Source: 55-13 sp037190145 (GTDB lineage: Bacteria > Armatimonadota > Fimbriimonadia > Fimbriimonadales > Fimbriimonadaceae). Taken from it: 64,000 nucleotides of DNA. Of the stretch, positions 1-8,359 are shown piece by piece (the first letter of the stretch is position 1; each line of letters starts with the position of its first letter). The translations under genes and the position numbers were made by a program. Location: contig JBBCJU010000013.1 in the NCBI GenBank assembly GCA_037190145.1, forward strand, positions 1 to 64,000. The letters are read 5' to 3'. The notes beneath the pieces are model-generated. The model saw only the letters and a list, made by a program, of their open reading frames with translations, searched no databases and was not told the origin of the DNA.

Positions 1-657
1 TAAACAGCTATTTGCAGCGCCTGAGAGGCAAAGACAGAGTCCAAGTCGTCTGTATGGATCTTTCCAGCACCTACCGCGCCATCGTGAAGAAGCACTTTCC
101 AAGGGCTAAGATCGTCGCCGATCGCTTTCACGTCATCCGCCTGGTAAACCACCACTTCTTGAATTGCTGGAAACAGATCGATCCCGTAGGCTCAAAGAAC
201 CGGGGACTGCTGAGTCTCATGAGAAGACATGAGCAAAACCTGAAATATCCTGAGCAGATATCCAAACTGCGCGATTATCTCAAGGATATCCCCGCGCTTG
301 AAGCTATCTATGAGTTTAAGCAAGACCTCTGCCGTATCCTGCTCGAAAAGCACTGCACCGTCGCCAAGTGCAAGAAGCTCGCCAAGCGATTCCTGAAGGC
401 CATCGAAGAACTCATAGACTCCAAACTCGAACCGCTCGTTGTGCTGGGAGAAACGCTGCGATCTTGGCAAGAAGAGATCGCCACCATGTGGAGGTTCACC
501 AAGAACAACGGGATCACAGAAGGATTCCACAACAAAATGGAGACCCTCTCAAGACAAGCCTACGGATTTAGAAACTTCGAAAACTACAGAACAAGAGTGA
601 GGGTAATGTGCGGATGAGGCCAGAAGAACAAAGTGCCCCCACGAATGGCGTTGAGCC
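1..657 (+). mobile_element. Right part of an ISL3-like insertion sequence
   Basis: The transposase fragment is followed by about 40 nt of non-coding DNA. Read on the minus strand from position 657, this begins GGCTCAACGCC, like the GGCTC-type terminal inverted repeats of ISL3 elements. The matching left end is outside the window, so the terminus and the expected short target duplication cannot be confirmed. The boundary is inferred. Confidence 0.4.
3..617 (+). CDS. ISL3-family IS transposase, C-terminal part (5' end outside window)
   Basis: The frame is open to the left edge, so the N-terminus is missing; about 204 codons remain. The text VVCMDLSSTYR, then FPRAKIVADRFHV, and near the end NGITEGFHNKMETLSRQAYG match the DDE core of ISL3-type transposases. 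In that family the EGFHNKME block holds the catalytic Glu and the DLS and VADRFH blocks lie in the RNase H-like fold. The protein would cut and rejoin IS ends in the cytoplasm. It stops at TGA 615-617, shortly before a likely IS terminus. Whether the element is intact cannot be judged from this window. Confidence 0.85.
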   Translation, partial: NSYLQRLRGKDRVQVVCMDLSSTYRAIVKKHFPRAKIVADRFHVIRLVNHHFLNCWKQIDPVGSKNRGLLSLMRRHEQNLKYPEQISKLRDYLKDIPALEAIYEFKQDLCRILLEKHCTVAKCKKLAKRFLKAIEELIDSKLEPLVVLGETLRSWQEEIATMWRFTKNNGITEGFHNKMETLSRQAYGFRNFENYRTRVRVMCG

Positions 658-661
658 GCTG

Positions 662-680
662 TCTCTCAATAATTGAGAGA
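662..680. repeat. Perfect 9-bp inverted repeat beside the IS end
   Basis: Arms TCTCTCAAT and ATTGAGAGA are separated by one base. The motif ATTGAGAGAC recurs just downstream (about 683-693). It could be a small hairpin, the IS insertion target, or a terminator-like structure; there is no clear T-run. Confidence 0.5.
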
Positions 681-751
681 CCAATTGAGAGACTAGGCCA
701 ATCTCAACCCACCGTTAACCCCTATCAACAGGGAATTTAGGTTCAAAAAGG

Positions 752-826
752 TGGTGGGCGGTACAGGATTTGAACCTGTGGCCTCTTCGGTGTGAACGAA
801 GCGCGCTACCACTGTGCCAACCGCCC
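752..826 (-). tRNA. tRNA-Val (anticodon CAC)
   Basis: On the minus strand the sequence folds as a standard cloverleaf: acceptor GGGCGGT paired with ACCGCCC, anticodon stem CTTCG/CGAAG, anticodon loop TTCACAC with anticodon CAC (reads GUG valine codons), and T-arm ACAGG-TTCAAAT-CCTGT. The 3' CCA (752-754) is encoded. The IS end lies about 95 bp away. Confidence 0.93.
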
Positions 827-897
827 TTGAAGAACTTGGTTGTACCCTATCTTCCTAGCACACCAGCGGTATGCGGTAGCCTAGTGATTACGCCTAA

Positions 898-1545
898 ATG
901 TCCAAGCTCGAACACTTACTGGAACAAAATCGCCAATGGGCAAATGCGATCAATGCTCAAGACCCTACTTTCTTTGAAGGGTTAGCTGGTCAACAGGCGC
1001 CCAAGTATTTATGGATTGGCTGTTCTGACAGTCGAGTTCCGGCGAACCAGATTATTGGACTTAAGCCAGGTGAGGTTTTTGTTCACCGCAACGTGGCAAA
1101 CATTGTTGTCCATACCGATTTCAACTGCCTTTCTGTAATCCAGTTCGCAGTGGAAATGTTGAAAGTGGAGCATATTATGGTCGTCGGCCACTATGGTTGT
1201 GGTGGTGTTCGTGCCGCTATGGACTGGCATGAGCTTGGTCTGATTGACAATTGGCTACGCCATATCAAAGACACCTACGCAAAATACGAACGACAGCTCG
1301 CCAACTTCGACGAGGATAAAAAGCTAGATCGCCTATGTGAACTCAACGTGATTGAGCAGGTCCGCAATGTTTGTCACACTACCATTGTTCAGCAAGCATG
1401 GCGAAGTGGTCAAAAGCTTACGGTACATGGGTGGTGTTACTCCCTTGTGGATGGACGCATCCGCGATCTGAACGTTGATATGGATGGGCAGACCGACCTT
1501 GAGCCGATTTACCGAACTGCCATAGATAACGAAGAAGGCGCCTAA
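898..1545 (+). CDS. can: Beta-class carbonic anhydrase
   Basis: A 215-residue protein that interconverts CO2 and bicarbonate in the cytoplasm. The zinc and catalytic residues sit at C42, D44 and R46 (CSDSR) and H98 and C101 (HYGCGG), the numbering seen in E. coli Can. Length is typical of the family. No strong Shine-Dalgarno site is visible before the ATG. The stop codon overlaps the convergent sensor kinase gene by 4 nt, so the two mRNAs have complementary 3' ends and there is no terminator between them. Confidence 0.95.
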   Translation: MSKLEHLLEQNRQWANAINAQDPTFFEGLAGQQAPKYLWIGCSDSRVPANQIIGLKPGEVFVHRNVANIVVHTDFNCLSVIQFAVEMLKVEHIMVVGHYGCGGVRAAMDWHELGLIDNWLRHIKDTYAKYERQLANFDEDKKLDRLCELNVIEQVRNVCHTTIVQQAWRSGQKLTVHGWCYSLVDGRIRDLNVDMDGQTDLEPIYRTAIDNEEGA

Positions 1546-3095
1546 GCTATAACTGGCTCAGCTAGCTTAACGTGAAATACTGAGCCCTCGCCAAGTGTAG
1601 ATTCCACCCATGCTTCACCATGATGAAGTTGCGTACCTTTCTTGACGATAGCAAGACCCAAACCTGAGCCGTCGCCAACCCTTCTTGCGTGAAGCCTTTC
1701 GAACGGCTCGAACACTCGTTTGAGCCATGCCGCCTCAATTCCTTCCCCATTATCTTGAACGCAAAGATGAAGCCCATCATTTTCACGCTCTGCCCAAACA
1801 GTCACATCTGGCTGGCGTTCCTCTGGCACATATCGAATAGCGTTGTTGACCAAATTTTGGACGATAAGAACAACTACAGATCGGTAACCATGCAACGTTG
1901 GCAATGGTCCGAGAATGGTGATTTTCGCGCCCTTGTCTTCGATGAGATTGGATAGGTTCTGCTGGACTTCCTCCATCACATCATCCAAGTCCACATCCAC
2001 GGTATTCACTTCGGTCCTTCCTAAGCGAGCCAAAGCCAATAGATCATTTAGCAGTCGGTCTATTCGACGAACTCCATCCGCAATTGATCGCAGGTATCCC
2101 AGCGCATCTGCATCTAGAAGGTGTTCATAGTCTTCACGTAAGGCACCGGCATAGCCAGCAACGGCACGTAGTGGAGCACGTAAATCGTGTGATATTCCAT
2201 GAGCAAACATTTCCAATTCGGCATTTGTTTCCTCAAGTTGACGAGTCCGCTCAATCACGCGACTCTCTAGTTTTTCGTGAGATTCACGAAGGCGCATTTC
2301 CGCAAGTTTTCGTTCGGTGATATCGCGTACCACACCCGTAAAATGGCGAGTTCCGCCAAACCGAGTCTCACTGACCGCCAGATCAATGGGAAACGTAGAA
2401 CCATCCTTATGTAGCGCCATTACTTCGCGGCCAATGCCGATAATTCTGGGCTCGCTCGATTCCAAATAATTCCGTAGATAACGGTCATGCTGTACCGAGT
2501 AACTGGCTGGCATTAGCATCTTTACGTTTTGACCAATGGCTTCGTCGGATGAATAGCCGAACAGATGTTCCGCAGCAGGATTGAACGACTCAATACGTCC
2601 GTTCTCATCGATAACGATGATTCCATCAACGGTCGTGTTAAGAATTGATTTCAGTCGAGCCGCGTTCTGAACCATTTCGGCCTCAGCCATTTTTCGTTCA
2701 CTGATGTCGCGGAGAAATCCTGTATAGTATCGCTCTCCTTCAATAACCATTTCTGCGACGGAAAGATCAGCGGGAAAAACCGAGCCATCCGCTCGCAGAC
2801 ATTCCACCTCTCGCCCGATGCCGATTATTTTCTTGTTACCCGTTTCCTCGTAGCTTGCAAGAAATCCGTCATGACGGTCGGCAAATCTCTTGGGCATCAA
2901 AACCTTTACGTTTCGATTGATGACTTCAGAGGCTTTGTATCCAAAAATCTGTTCCGCAGCAGGATTAAACGACTCAATGTTTCCACGAGCATCAATGACG
3001 ATGATCGCGTCAATAGTTGTGTCCAGTATCGCCTGCAGCCGAACCTCACTGCTTAGGCGACCAAACTCGTTAGAATCGGATCCAATCTCACTCAC
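1542..3095 (-). CDS. Tandem-PAS sensor histidine kinase
   Basis: 517 residues. Two near-duplicate PAS/PAC units (about 18-137 and 143-262), each with FNPAAE, FGY and IGIGREV text as in FixL-like PAS domains, are followed by a coiled linker (about 265-295), the H box with phospho-acceptor H303 (ISHDLRAPLR), an N box (about 413-420), a G1 box DNGEG (448-452), the text FEPFERL, and a G2 box GSGLGL. No transmembrane segment is visible, so it is probably cytoplasmic. Start GTG at 3095 has AGGAG about 10 nt upstream. No response regulator gene is adjacent (orphan kinase). The conserved FixL haem His was not verified, so the ligand is unknown. Confidence 0.93.
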   Translation of the reverse strand: MSEIGSDSNEFGRLSSEVRLQAILDTTIDAIIVIDARGNIESFNPAAEQIFGYKASEVINRNVKVLMPKRFADRHDGFLASYEETGNKKIIGIGREVECLRADGSVFPADLSVAEMVIEGERYYTGFLRDISERKMAEAEMVQNAARLKSILNTTVDGIIVIDENGRIESFNPAAEHLFGYSSDEAIGQNVKMLMPASYSVQHDRYLRNYLESSEPRIIGIGREVMALHKDGSTFPIDLAVSETRFGGTRHFTGVVRDITERKLAEMRLRESHEKLESRVIERTRQLEETNAELEMFAHGISHDLRAPLRAVAGYAGALREDYEHLLDADALGYLRSIADGVRRIDRLLNDLLALARLGRTEVNTVDVDLDDVMEEVQQNLSNLIEDKGAKITILGPLPTLHGYRSVVVLIVQNLVNNAIRYVPEERQPDVTVWAERENDGLHLCVQDNGEGIEAAWLKRVFEPFERLHARRVGDGSGLGLAIVKKGTQLHHGEAWVESTLGEGSVFHVKLAEPVIA

Positions 3096-3315
3096 GATCA
3101 GCCTTCTCCTGCAACTACAAGGAATACGTTGGTTTCAGAACAATCTTTGTTAGCCCATACTTTGCCGGTCTTGCCTTAGTCAGCCGTGAAAGTACCTGAA
3201 CCTATCTAGCGAGAAACTCACTAAATACAAAATCGACTCTATTCATTGTGAACTAACAAATATATTGTTATGACTGACAATACCCGATACCAAACGCTTA
3301 CGTTACGAAAACAGA

Positions 3316-3336
3316 AATAGTGTCCAAGACACTATT
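3316..3336. repeat. Hairpin-forming inverted repeat between rplA and the kinase gene
   Basis: AATAGTGT/ACACTATT arms with a 5-nt loop, followed on the plus strand by TTAT. The 323-bp gap 3096-3418 otherwise holds only the rplA terminator and AT-rich DNA that should include the kinase promoter. It may be a second terminator or an operator. Confidence 0.4.
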
Positions 3337-3365
3337 TTATCGATTCCACATCTGTTCAACAACCA

Positions 3366-3401
3366 AAAACGGGCCTGAGATAAAAATCTCAGACCCGTTT
3401 T
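3366..3401 (-). terminator. Rho-independent terminator of rplA
   Basis: A 16-bp stem with one non-Watson-Crick position, AAAA/TTTT loop, and on the minus strand a T-run directly after the GC-rich stem. It begins 17 nt after the rplA stop codon. Confidence 0.85.
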
Positions 3402-3418
3402 AAATAGTCTTTTAGGTA

Positions 3419-4144
3419 TTAGCCCGCTAGCTTGGAAGCTTGGGTGGTATCGATAGCAATACCAGGTCCCATCGTTGCGCTCACAGTCAAGGATTGAACG
3501 TACTTACCTTTTGCTGAACTAGGCTTAGCCTTTAGGACTGCACCAAACCCTGCCTTGAAGTTCTCAAGCAGTTGTTCATCTGAGAAGTTCACCTTACCGA
3601 TGCTAAGGTGGACGACGCCTGCCTTATCCGTTCGGTACTCCACACGAGTTGCTGCCTTAATCTCTTTGACCGCGGTCGCAATGTTATTGGTCACGGTGCC
3701 GTTTCGCTTGTTAGGAGTTTTGGGGCCAAGTGCTTTACCAATCTTTCCGATCTGAGGAGCCATCTCTTCGGTGGCAAGAATAACATCAAATTTCAGATCC
3801 TTATCGCCAGTCTGAATTCGCTTGATCAGGTCCTCATCGCCAACCACATCTGCACCAGCGGCCTCAGCTTCTTTAGCAAGATCACCTTTGGCAAGAACCG
3901 CTACGAGCTTAACTTTTCCAGTGCCATGGGGCAAATTAGTTAAGCCACGGACGTTCTGATCGCTCTTTCGAGGGTCAATCCCGAGTCGGATGGCTAGGTC
4001 GACACTTTCAACAAACTTAGCGCTTGCGGTCTTTTTGACGAGTTCCAGAGCGGAGGTCACATCTAGTAAAGTGTCCTTATCAACGCCCTTTGCAAGTTCA
4101 ACATAACGCGGCGAATGCGCGTTCTTCTTGATATTCTTTCTCAA
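3419..4144 (-). CDS. rplA: 50S ribosomal protein L1
   Basis: 241 residues with the L1 signatures: the SVDLAIRLGIDPRKSDQNVRG region, LPHGTGK, and the C-terminal block with KAKPSSAKGKYVQ. L1 forms the stalk of the 50S subunit at the E site. The start is TTG at 4144 with AGGTGA just upstream; no in-frame ATG precedes it. In most bacteria rplA follows rplK and precedes rplJ-rplL. Here both neighbours are unrelated genes and a terminator closes it, so it is transcribed alone. Confidence 0.95.
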   Translation of the reverse strand: MRKNIKKNAHSPRYVELAKGVDKDTLLDVTSALELVKKTASAKFVESVDLAIRLGIDPRKSDQNVRGLTNLPHGTGKVKLVAVLAKGDLAKEAEAAGADVVGDEDLIKRIQTGDKDLKFDVILATEEMAPQIGKIGKALGPKTPNKRNGTVTNNIATAVKEIKAATRVEYRTDKAGVVHLSIGKVNFSDEQLLENFKAGFGAVLKAKPSSAKGKYVQSLTVSATMGPGIAIDTTQASKLAG

Positions 4145-4165
4145 TTTTTCACCTGTGGTGCAGGC

Positions 4166-4181
4166 GTTCCTATACAGGAAC
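4166..4181 (-). promoter_or_regulatory. Hairpin in the rplA mRNA leader
   Basis: GTTCCT/AGGAAC arms with a 4-nt loop lie about 22 nt before the rplA start. L1 autoregulates by binding mRNA in several bacteria; this hairpin is a candidate site by position only. Confidence 0.35.
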
Positions 4182-4252
4182 TCCCACGGAATATGGAGAT
4201 TGTACCTCCGGCATCAAGCGCAAAGTGAGTGGTCCCACGTGCTTAGCTCTGG

Positions 4253-4258
4253 CACAAT
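4253..4258 (+). promoter_or_regulatory. -10 box (CACAAT) giving a probable leaderless mRNA
   Basis: The box ends 6 nt before the ATG at 4265. The stretch ACAATAGAGCCATG is identical to that before deoC (35116, minus strand), which supports it as a promoter. Confidence 0.5.
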
Positions 4259-4264
4259 AGAGCC

Positions 4265-4681
4265 ATGACTCTAAACGCCTATTCGGCCAAAAAGAAGCTA
4301 GCTATTTTTGAAGAACTGAAGAAGGGCCAGGCTCCTAGCGAGGGAGCCTATGACGAAGCCACCTTCAAAGAAGCAAGCGTTAAGGCGAGTCCATTGGTGG
4401 GTTCCACTCGATATGAACCAACCGCAATATATCTCGAATTCATCTATTCCGATCCCAAGTCAACCACTATCATCTTCAGTGTAAAGCTCACCCCGCCGGA
4501 GAGGATTGTGTTTATGCCAGTTCCCTCTTGGGTCATTGAAAACATCTGGCAAGGCGACATCACCGGCACCCACCACTTTGAATCAGAGGCAAAACGGCTC
4601 TATGAGGAGTTTGGAACAGAATTGGAAACGGAGCCCAATCTGAAGTGGTTTGGTCCGCAAATGGCGAAGCGAAGGGAGTAA
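4265..4681 (+). CDS. Hypothetical protein, 138 residues
   Basis: No family recognised. The protein is soluble, without signal peptide or membrane segment. Its N-terminus is Lys/Glu-rich and likely helical; the middle (LEFIYSDPKSTTIIFSVKLTPPERIVFMPVPSWV) looks like beta strands, and the end is helical again. No Shine-Dalgarno site is present, but a -10 box lies 6 nt before the ATG. Codon use and context suggest a genuine gene. Confidence 0.7.
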   Translation: MTLNAYSAKKKLAIFEELKKGQAPSEGAYDEATFKEASVKASPLVGSTRYEPTAIYLEFIYSDPKSTTIIFSVKLTPPERIVFMPVPSWVIENIWQGDITGTHHFESEAKRLYEEFGTELETEPNLKWFGPQMAKRRE

Positions 4682-4783
4682 TACCTGGTTACCTCGGATT
4701 AGCACCGTGAGCATGATTCACCATGTAAGCTAATTGGCGAAATCCTTCGCCAACTGCGGTTTAGCCCGGTACCCTATTGGGCG

Positions 4784-5680
4784 ATGATAACCCTTCTCGC
4801 AACGTGGCGCGAACCCGGCCCTGTTGCTCTCAACGCCGCCAACCAAGCTCTTACGGAAGGAAAGGACCTTAAGTCTGCGATCGAAGCTGGTCTCGCAGCG
4901 TGTGAACTCGACCCATCGCTTATTGCCATTGGGCTCGGTTCGCTCCCAAACTCCGATGGAGAACTGGAACTCGATGCCGCAATCATGGATGGCAAAGATC
5001 TCTCTGCTGGGGCCGTTTGCTCTGTCCGAGGCATTGTGCCTGTGATCTCGGTAGCGAGGAAAGTTATGGAAGAAACTCGCCACGTGATGCTATCGGGTGA
5101 ACAAGCCAGACGTTTTGCGATTGCGAAAGGTTTTCGACCTCAAAACCTGATGACAGAGGAGAATTGTCGGCGATATGACGAGTGGTTGAAATCACCGGAA
5201 GAAACGACCGACTCTTATCATCACTCTATCGTCGATGGCAACAATCACGGAGATACGGTCACCATGCTCGGTCTTGAGTCAGGCCCCCATACCATTGCGG
5301 CAAGTAGTACCAGCGGGCTTCAATGGAAACTTCCTGGACGCGTTGGCGATTCCCCTATTGTTGGCGCTGGGATCTATGCCGATGATGAAGTCGGTTGCGC
5401 AGGAGCCACCGGTCTTGGAGAAGAGCTTTGGAAAGCATGCGCCTCTTTTCGAACAGTCGAAGCTATGCGCAGAGGGCTCACCCCACTCGAAGCTTGCCAA
5501 GACACCATACGCCATATGCGTCGTCGCCAAATCCACGCCTGCGATATGCCATGCGTAGTCCTTGCAATGAATACTTCTGGAGAGTTTGGAGCCGCTACCA
5601 CAGTCGGGGAGTTTCCCCTTTGGATCAGTCAAGATGGACACCAAACCCTGCACATATACAAAGCAGAAGACACTCTCTGA
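4784..5680 (+). CDS. Aspartylglucosaminidase / isoaspartyl-peptidase-like Ntn hydrolase
   Basis: 298 residues of the glycosylasparaginase family, which is autocleaved to expose an N-terminal threonine. HGDTVTMLG places the nucleophile at T158, with the later glycine-rich block PGRVGDSPIVGAGIYADDEVGCAGATG that binds substrate in the family. The substrate could be glycosyl-asparagine or beta-aspartyl peptides; the sequence does not decide. No signal peptide is visible, unlike the lysosomal and periplasmic relatives. The stop codon overlaps the next start by 1 nt (TGATG), so the two genes are translationally coupled. Confidence 0.88.
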   Translation: MITLLATWREPGPVALNAANQALTEGKDLKSAIEAGLAACELDPSLIAIGLGSLPNSDGELELDAAIMDGKDLSAGAVCSVRGIVPVISVARKVMEETRHVMLSGEQARRFAIAKGFRPQNLMTEENCRRYDEWLKSPEETTDSYHHSIVDGNNHGDTVTMLGLESGPHTIAASSTSGLQWKLPGRVGDSPIVGAGIYADDEVGCAGATGLGEELWKACASFRTVEAMRRGLTPLEACQDTIRHMRRRQIHACDMPCVVLAMNTSGEFGAATTVGEFPLWISQDGHQTLHIYKAEDTL

Positions 5681-6468
5681 TGGACAAACTGATTGCCAAG
5701 CTAATTGAGGCTATTGAGAAAAATCCACAGGGGATTGAAACAAACTCCATTTGTGATGTCTTGAGGAAGACTCCTCAACAGCTTGGTGATGCTTTCGAAG
5801 AAGCCCTTGAGGAGGACCTGATTGTTGGGTTCGCCGGAAGGTGGCTAACTATAGAGAATTGGGATGCATTAGTTCAAGCCATTACTGACGTGATGCGTGG
5901 CTTCCATGACGCAAAGCCAGCCCAAGTGTTCTTCGAAACCCGTGCGATCTTTGAGAACGCAGGGTTAGTGTGGAGTCCCAAACAAATAGATCGAGCTACC
6001 AAGCGGTTGGTCGAGGACGGCGTTATCTATGGTTCTCCTGAAGGCATCCGGCTGGCAACAGCCAAACTGTCCCTCACGCCTCGTCAACGTGATTTCGTTC
6101 AAAGAATCAAAACAGAGTTGGAATCTAGTGGATTTTCAACCCCTAATCCTCACCGCCTGTCGCAAAGGCTACAGGCTCCCATACAAGCTGTAGAAGAGAT
6201 TGTAAAGCTTGGGGGTTTTTCGGGCGAGCTTGTAGTGCTTGATGATGGAGTTATGTATTCATTTGAACAAACCCTCACCATCCAGAGCGCTCTCCACAAC
6301 TTTGCAAAAGATAAGCCCTTTTCCGCAGGGCAGGCCCGTGACTGGCTTGAAGTTTCGAGGCGGCATATCATTCCTCTCTTGGAATACTACGACCAAGTTG
6401 GAATCTGTCAGCGTAACGGTGATTTACGGACTATCCAATCAGCCGAGTCAGCGCCTCACCAAGAGTAG
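5680..6468 (+). CDS. Orphan SelB C-terminal winged-helix domain protein
   Basis: 262 residues from the ATG at 5680. The longer open frame beginning at 5395 is rejected because it overlaps the previous gene. The protein has repeated winged-helix-like units; its end, FSAGQARDWLEVSRRHIIPL followed by LEYYDQVGICQRNGDLR, matches the last winged helix of SelB, the selenocysteine elongation factor, which binds the SECIS hairpin. The SelB GTPase and domain III are absent. The 3' end overlaps the convergent ABC gene by 38 bp. It may bind RNA or DNA; no selenocysteine gene is seen here. Confidence 0.72.
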   Translation: MDKLIAKLIEAIEKNPQGIETNSICDVLRKTPQQLGDAFEEALEEDLIVGFAGRWLTIENWDALVQAITDVMRGFHDAKPAQVFFETRAIFENAGLVWSPKQIDRATKRLVEDGVIYGSPEGIRLATAKLSLTPRQRDFVQRIKTELESSGFSTPNPHRLSQRLQAPIQAVEEIVKLGGFSGELVVLDDGVMYSFEQTLTIQSALHNFAKDKPFSAGQARDWLEVSRRHIIPLLEYYDQVGICQRNGDLRTIQSAESAPHQE

Positions 6469-7282
6469 GCGGACGTTGAATTACAAATTTGACGTCTCCG
6501 TATCCCTCAAGAAGCAGTTTTGCGGCTAAGGCCTGACCTTCTTTGGCCTTCATTCGCAAGCCCTCAGATGTTTCTTGGATTGATATCTCAAATGGCTCTA
6601 CGATCGCTCGAACACCGGCACGGTTTTCGGTGGCTACATCTACAATTGTTTCGGTTGCGGTCCGCTTGAGCGCCTCGGGAGTGCCGGAAAAAACCACCTG
6701 CTCACCCTTCACAACAAGAATAAAGTCTGACCATTCTGCAATGTCTGGCCTATGAGTTGCAAAGGCTAATATCATTCCTCGTTTACGCTGCTCTGCTAGT
6801 GCTGACCAAAGGTTTTGCAAAGTCACCCAGTCCAAAAGATCCAGGTCATGATCTGAACAAACAAGGCCTGGTTCCGTTAGCAATGGAGGAATAAAAAGCG
6901 CTGCACTTTGCTGACTTGGACTGAGCGACAAGTATGGCTTTTGACGCACATCCCACAAGCCTAGAGCGGTCAATGTTTCCGCCGCTTTCTGAGCGGCATC
7001 CTTTCCCAGAATCTCTTTTGAAGTGGAGAGAGGAGTTTCACGTCGAGACCACTCCGGACTAGCAATAGAGTAAGTCTCGGATGGTCTCACAATAGCCCCT
7101 TGAGCGACTCCCTCGGAACCCGCGATGGCACCGAGAAGGGATGACTTTCCCGAAGCCGCCCCTCCCATGATTGCCAAAGTTGCACCAGCAGGTACATCCA
7201 TTGCCAAGGTTGAGCCACCTTTGCTCAACGATACATGATCAAAGATTAGCCCCGAACCTTTGGACTTGGGGCTCTTACGCAT
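6431..7282 (-). CDS. Degenerate ABC-type ATPase domain protein
   Basis: 283 residues. The Walker A site is intact (GGAASGKSS) and an H-loop-like FATHRPD is present. The signature is LSPSQQ instead of LSGGQ, and the Walker B region reads GLVCSDHD where LLLLDEP is expected, so the catalytic Glu is replaced. About 80 C-terminal residues follow the ATPase core. No permease is nearby. It is the last gene of an operon with pepP-like, aroQ, Trm112-like and GT4 genes (3-nt gap to pepP). It probably binds ATP; hydrolysis is doubtful. Confidence 0.75.
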   Translation of the reverse strand: MRKSPKSKGSGLIFDHVSLSKGGSTLAMDVPAGATLAIMGGAASGKSSLLGAIAGSEGVAQGAIVRPSETYSIASPEWSRRETPLSTSKEILGKDAAQKAAETLTALGLWDVRQKPYLSLSPSQQSAALFIPPLLTEPGLVCSDHDLDLLDWVTLQNLWSALAEQRKRGMILAFATHRPDIAEWSDFILVVKGEQVVFSGTPEALKRTATETIVDVATENRAGVRAIVEPFEISIQETSEGLRMKAKEGQALAAKLLLEGYGDVKFVIQRPPTLGEALTRLIG

Positions 7283-7285
7283 TTT

Positions 7286-8359
7286 CTAGGCAGGGAGAAC
7301 CAACAGTTCTTTAGTTGACTTCATGAAGTTCTCTACGCCAGAGGCGGTTACCACCACATCATCCTCGATACGAACTCCGCCGAACCCAGGAACGTAGACC
7401 CCTGGCTCTACTGTCCAGACTTGCCCTATTTCAAGCACATCATGGCTTGTGGCACTCATCCTCCCAGTATCATGAACTACTGATCCTAAACCATGGCCTA
7501 GCCCGTGGCCGAAGAACTTAGCCAAAGCAAGTTCATCGAAGACTTTTCTAGCTAAAGCATCTACATCAGCGGCGCGTACTCCAGGACGCATAAACTCAAT
7601 AGACGCAAGTTGTGCTTTCAAGACTTGATTGTACATTTCATAGTGTCGATCAGTAGCTTTACCGACTACCACCGTGCGAGTTATATCGGAGCAATAGCCG
7701 TCCACTTTTGCACCAAAGTCCATCGTGACAAAATCACCAACTTCCAGTTTCTTCTCACTGGCTTTCCCATGTGGTCGAGCACTTCGCTCTCCACTTACCA
7801 CAATAGGATCAAAAGCGAGTTCGTAGCCTTGACGGCGGATGAAAAACTCGATATCCATATTGATATCCCATTCGCTAACTCCCGGCTGAATCAAGCGTAA
7901 CACATGCTCAAAGCAAGCATCAGCTACTGCGCAAGCGGCCCGAATCTTCCCGATCTCATCGTCAGTTTTCACCATCCGCAAACCAGGAATCACATCTGGA
8001 GCACCTACAAGTTCCACTCCAGCAAAACGTTCTGACCACTTTTGGTAGGTTGAATAAGTGACACTACTGGATTCAAACCAAAGCTTCTGAATCCCCATTT
8101 CTGCCACCTGCTGGGCCAAGAACTCTTCGAGCAGAGTTGGGCTTTGGAACCAGCGGGTAGGCATCTCCTTCACCTGCTCTTCGGCCTGCAACGTATACCG
8201 ACTGTCGGTAATAAACATTGCTTGTTCCGCTGTTACCAGGGCAACCCCAGAGGAACCAGTAAAACCTGTGAGCCATTTCACATTGGCGATGTCTGTGACC
8301 AATAATGCGTCAATCTGCAGGTCACTTAGTTTCTGTCTTAAACGGTTTAGATTTGACAC
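7286..8359 (-). CDS. M24 family Xaa-Pro aminopeptidase
   Basis: 357 residues. An N-terminal creatinase-like domain is followed by the pita-bread M24 fold. The metal ligands are visible as D and D in MDFGAKVDGYCSDITRT, H in HGLGHGLG, and E and E in TVEPGVY and VRIEDDVVV. It removes N-terminal residues preceding proline in the cytoplasm. Its start overlaps the aroQ stop by 1 nt. The family also includes PepQ-type dipeptidases; the N-terminal domain and length favour an aminopeptidase. Confidence 0.93.
   Translation of the reverse strand: MSNLNRLRQKLSDLQIDALLVTDIANVKWLTGFTGSSGVALVTAEQAMFITDSRYTLQAEEQVKEMPTRWFQSPTLLEEFLAQQVAEMGIQKLWFESSSVTYSTYQKWSERFAGVELVGAPDVIPGLRMVKTDDEIGKIRAACAVADACFEHVLRLIQPGVSEWDINMDIEFFIRRQGYELAFDPIVVSGERSARPHGKASEKKLEVGDFVTMDFGAKVDGYCSDITRTVVVGKATDRHYEMYNQVLKAQLASIEFMRPGVRAADVDALARKVFDELALAKFFGHGLGHGLGSVVHDTGRMSATSHDVLEIGQVWTVEPGVYVPGFGGVRIEDDVVVTASGVENFMKSTKELLVLPA

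Noticed and set aside
5395..5679. Extension of the SelB-like frame
   Set aside because: It overlaps the Ntn hydrolase in another frame and has no relation to SelB.
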